Assembly (NCBI GenBank): GCA_017607445.1
Contig: JAEVHH010000003.1
Span: forward strand, 744,001 to 808,000
DNA length: 64,000 bases
Origin: Histoplasma ohiense
Taxonomy: Eukaryota > Ascomycota > Eurotiomycetes > Onygenales > Ajellomycetaceae
Direction of reading: 5' to 3'
Below the pieces are notes generated by a model that saw only the letters and a list, made by a program, of their open reading frames with translations, was not told the origin of the DNA and ran no database searches. The translations under genes and the position numbers were made by a program. Position 1 is the stretch's first letter, and every line of letters begins with the position of its first letter. Shown one piece after another: positions 61,226 to 64,000 of the stretch.

Positions 61226-61742
61226 CCTTGTTCACTTGGTTCAAGGCGGGTCCGCTAGTGTGGCAGAAGCAATAGATGATTTTGCTGCTTATGAGATCAG
61301 CCGATTTGTCAAACGCTGAGTTTCCCAGATTATCTCACTGGGGGTTGGTGTTACTTATGTTTCGTCCGAGGGCACTCTGTTGAAGGGATCGGATACTACC
61401 ATCTTTGCGTCAAGAGACCACGAATAGCAAGTAGGCTCGAGGCGCGGTGCCTCGGCTCTACGATTTATTTGTGGATCCTGCTCAACCAGAGCATTCTATT
61501 TTTCGATGCTGTTTTAAGCCCATGGCTAGACACGTGATGTGAAATCTGCGCCGCGTCGTCATATCTAACAAGCTATTGATGCAGGGTGATGATGCCCTGC
61601 TCCCCAAAATGTAGCCCCTTTGAAGCATTTCCTTTGCTCACTCCAAGTGATTCTGTCTCTCCACACACACTTATTTACAACTGCTCTTTTCCAGTCCCTC
61701 TGTGCTAGTTACTCCCTCTGCTTTTCCCTGTCATATTAATAA
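61226..61742. other. Divergent promoter region
   Basis: Lies between the ACAD start (minus) and the fragment at 61743 (plus). The right part (about 61650-61742) is pyrimidine-rich, like a fungal 5' leader. Confidence 0.5.
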
Positions 61743-61979
61743 GATGTTTTCCCGGTGGACTCGGTTGCGGAAGTCCCCCAAACCCACTCAAGGGAGTCGA
61801 CATGACCTGGTGAAGGTCTGCGATGAGCTCACTCCAGATGAATATCATGCACTATCTTAAGATACTATTCAAGTAGCTCAGTTCCTGGTTACAGGCAAGA
61901 AATATGCTGATGCCACAACCCTTCAAATTAATCGCGTCCAGCGCTTCTTGATATCTGTCAGTCTCTGTACATACTGAAC
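61743..61979 (+). pseudogene. Short gene fragment with an in-frame stop
   Basis: After a pyrimidine-rich leader, an ATG opens MFSRWTRLRKSPKP.. for 38 codons to a TAA at 61857. The same frame then continues with protein-like sequence (DTIQVAQFLVTGKKYADATT..) for a further 39 codons to a TGA. The continuity across one stop suggests a former gene broken by a nonsense change, or a sequencing error. I do not recognise the family. Confidence 0.4.
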
Positions 61980-63096
61980 CTATTCTCTAATCGACTTACA
62001 TGTATGAAGGTACTGTACATTTATTGGTGCCGAGCCCCATATTCACCTGGCTACAGGGTCCGCACCAAGCTCAGGGTCCGCACCAAGCTCCCGCTGCATT
62101 TTCCCATTGGAGAGTAATAAGATTAAGAGCCAGCTGCCCATCTTGAGTTTCGCTTTTCAATGTTCGCTTTAAGGGACCATTTTTATAAGCTCAAACTCAA
62201 CGAAAGGGTGGCGAGTTGAGCGTTGTTGCCCAGTGGGGTTACTTGACCAGTCATAAACCAACTTTACATTGCTATGCTCAAATCCGTTGTCGACTTGATC
62301 GGCTCGAAGTGAACACATGCATTCGAAGTATGGGTGGGGCTAAGGATACTGACGCTTGCGAGACGGGTTGGAGGTCACTGAACAAGGCACATAGTGGTCA
62401 TCATAGATTTTTAGCTCCTTTATCGTGCCTGTATGCTGTATGCATCAGGGGCAGAGATGTGCAAAAGCTCTTATATAATTAACTGCCGTGTGTATTTCGG
62501 GCGCGCAGTTTGTCATTCTTGAAACAAGGGTGAAATCAGTCTCGTATCATCTATTGGAGCTCATCGCTCGTCCAGGTTCCGTAGTAGTTAGTGGCTAGCG
62601 AGCAAGAGATAAAAATATTAGCAAACCCCACCCCAAGTCAGTGGCCCAATCATGATTTTTCGATAAGGCGAAAGGCCACGATGTTGTGTTTTAGCTGTGA
62701 CATCTTTGTATGGTTGGGGGCTAGTCCTGGAAAGCCTTATGCCAAGATCCAAGAAACCAAAACCGGTATCCATGCCATTCTGCGAAGTCACTGCCCATTT
62801 TTTGTATAAAAAGACCTAGAAATATTCACGGAACCCACAAATCTTCCAAGCGCGTATCCCCTTCTTAAAAAGTCGTGGATTATTTAATATCTCAAGATTG
62901 AAACCGCCGTCAAAAGCAAAACGCCGTGCATCTTTACACCTTCAACTTAACATCTGTGCAATAAGCTGGCCGTGGGACGATATAGTCCACTCGATTTCCT
63001 AATTAGTTCAGCACATTGCCATCGATAACCAGCGACTCTGACATGGGTATCCCATCGCCTTGACCGTTGGTAATGGGTTTTGACATGACTATCTAG
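61980..63096. other. Region with no clear gene; TATA-like element near 62805
   Basis: Short frames only. A tataaaaag element near 62806 followed by C/A-rich sequence resembles a core promoter for the fragment to the right, but the first ATG downstream (63042) is followed by a stop after six codons. Confidence 0.4.
62054..62089 (+). repeat. 18-bp perfect tandem duplication
   Basis: The unit cagggtccgcaccaagct occurs twice in direct succession with no mismatch. Read directly. Confidence 0.95.
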
Positions 63097-63595
63097 CCTA
63101 ACCTCGTCTGCAAATTCGTTGATCTCATAAAGCGCGGGATTTCGCCTACATTAGCTATTTTGTCACAGGTCAAGACGCTTGTAAACGCAAACGACCTTTC
63201 GTCTTGTCTGTTCGGATTCGCAAGCAGTTCAACTCGACGACCAGCCTCAGACAATTTCAGCCGTTGTATTCATTCTCCTTTGTTGTCGCATCACTCAGGT
63301 ATTCGGATATTGCATCTCAGAGTAGCGCCGAGCGGGGGCTCAGCTTGTCTCTCAATCTACGCTGACTGTAGCAGTGTCGGGAAAGAGGAATTCTTGATGG
63401 TAAGTCCCTGCATTCGTGATGGTTTCCCATCTAATATCTCTTTAGGCTTTCGAAGAGAAAGTCCTCGATTCGTCAACAGATTTCGAGAATGTCGATGAGA
63501 ACCGTGTTACAATGATTACTGGCAGAGGTCAGATGGTATACTGGAAGGGTTGCAAGTTTACTGTCCTTGAGAAAGCCTTGCAAGAGCTAGGTTGA
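63097..63595 (+). CDS. Partial or decayed gene of unknown function (two exons seen)
   Basis: A frame open from 63097 ends at GKEEFLM (63399). It joins across a 46-nt GTAAGT..TAG intron to 63446-63595, which encodes AFEEKVLDSSTDFENVDENR and then a Trp/Lys-containing end with a TGA. The second exon reads like true protein. No ATG-headed first exon was found, so the start shown is only where the frame opens. The gene may be a fragment or have unseen upstream exons. Confidence 0.35.
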
Positions 63596-63609
63596 TAATA
63601 GCCCCATTC

Positions 63610-64000
63610 ATTGTGAGTATCATTGACACGCATTCCTTCCTCCAATTCCTTCCTGCGTATGGGGCTTTCAGTGATCGCGTCATGTATCTCAGGACCAAAT
63701 ACCTTGACAATGGCCTCATCCGAGACTCCTTTCAAAGTAACTTCGGAATTAGGTATCATCAGAGTGACACCTTCGTTTAGGACAGCATGCTGAATTTGAT
63801 TCACCCATTTCACTTTCGCGTTGAACAGAGCCATCGCAAGCCATTCCACGCTCCATTCGCTTACTTCCAGACTCATAAGACAATCAATCGTTCCGGCCCA
63901 AATAGGAAAGACCGTCGCCACGGCAGCTTCCAATTCATCCTGAACTGTAACTCTTCTGATTGCGGAACCCAGTTGTTGATTAAAAATATTCGCAATCCCT
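63610..64000 (-). CDS. Partial protein running off the right edge, unknown function
   Basis: A minus-strand frame is open from the window edge leftward, reading IANIFNQQLGSAIRRVTVQD, then WAGTIDCLMSLEVSEWSVEW and a segment with GVTLMIPNSEVTLKGVSDE. It has an even mix of hydrophobic and charged residues, unlike its shadows. The frame stays open to 63529, where it would overlap the plus-strand exon, so the true 3' end is uncertain and may involve a splice near 63610. I do not recognise the family. Confidence 0.4.

Overview
This window is nuclear DNA of a filamentous ascomycete, most probably an onygenalean fungus (Ajellomycetaceae-like). The evidence is short introns (mostly 46-120 nt) with GT..AG ends and CTAAC/CTGAC-like branch sites, and a filamentous-fungal gene set: a long exgD-type glucanase, Dbf4/NimO, an SRPK-like kinase, a CRH-family glucanase, a zinc-cluster factor, panB and a cytochrome b5-acyl-CoA dehydrogenase. 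There are several kb-scale gene-poor stretches. I see no operons, CRISPR arrays, rRNA or tRNA genes, and no intact transposon. The genus is inferred from gene style, not from a search.

Layout. 1-4333 (-): a large coiled-coil protein, truncated by the left edge. 6018-6702 (+): a small single-pass membrane protein. 9858-12417 (+): an undescribed four-helix membrane protein with a large non-cytosolic domain. 13164-16174 (-): cell-wall glucan 1,3-beta-glucosidase D. 18840-21001 (-): a YANK/STK32-type kinase with a DFN motif. 21.0-26.2 kb is gene-poor. 26191-29432 (-): a SNF2/Rad5-like ATPase. 30380-31524 (-): a SIRT5-like sirtuin. 32146-33050 (-): an FMN split-barrel protein. 33920-34573 (-): a small multi-exon gene reconstructed here. 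35056-36589 (+): an SRPK-like kinase. 37318-38592 (-): a GNAT acetyltransferase. 39284-40389 (-): a tubby/LURP-like protein. 41691-43764 (+): an Icp55-type mitochondrial aminopeptidase. 44449-46693 (+): Dbf4. 47868-49492 (+): a C2H2 plus Zn2Cys6 transcription factor. 52014-53107 (+): panB. 53363-54399 (-): Atg12. 55268-56793 (-): a CRH-type GH16 transglycosidase. 58455-58940 (+): a small cysteine-rich tail-anchored protein. 59582-61225 (-): a cytochrome b5-acyl-CoA dehydrogenase fusion. 61.2-64.0 kb holds gene fragments and a probable pseudogene.

Functional themes. The genes are a normal eukaryotic mixture, not a cluster. Two enzymes (exgD, CRH) and the small Cys-rich protein concern the cell surface. 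Icp55, the sirtuin and probably panB act in mitochondria. Dbf4 and the SNF2 protein concern replication and genome maintenance. Atg12 is autophagy. I reconstructed exon structures by hand from splice signals and reading-frame continuity, and the exon sums were checked to be divisible by three. I did not find a convincing new multi-gene system. The more unusual items are several stop-free introns of length 3n (three in a row in the Icp55 gene), an intron inside the DFN motif of the YANK kinase, a lysine-to-leucine change in the SRPK catalytic loop, the C2H2 finger hidden across a 48-nt intron, and the decayed or uncharacterised loci at 33.9-34.6 kb and 61.7-64 kb.
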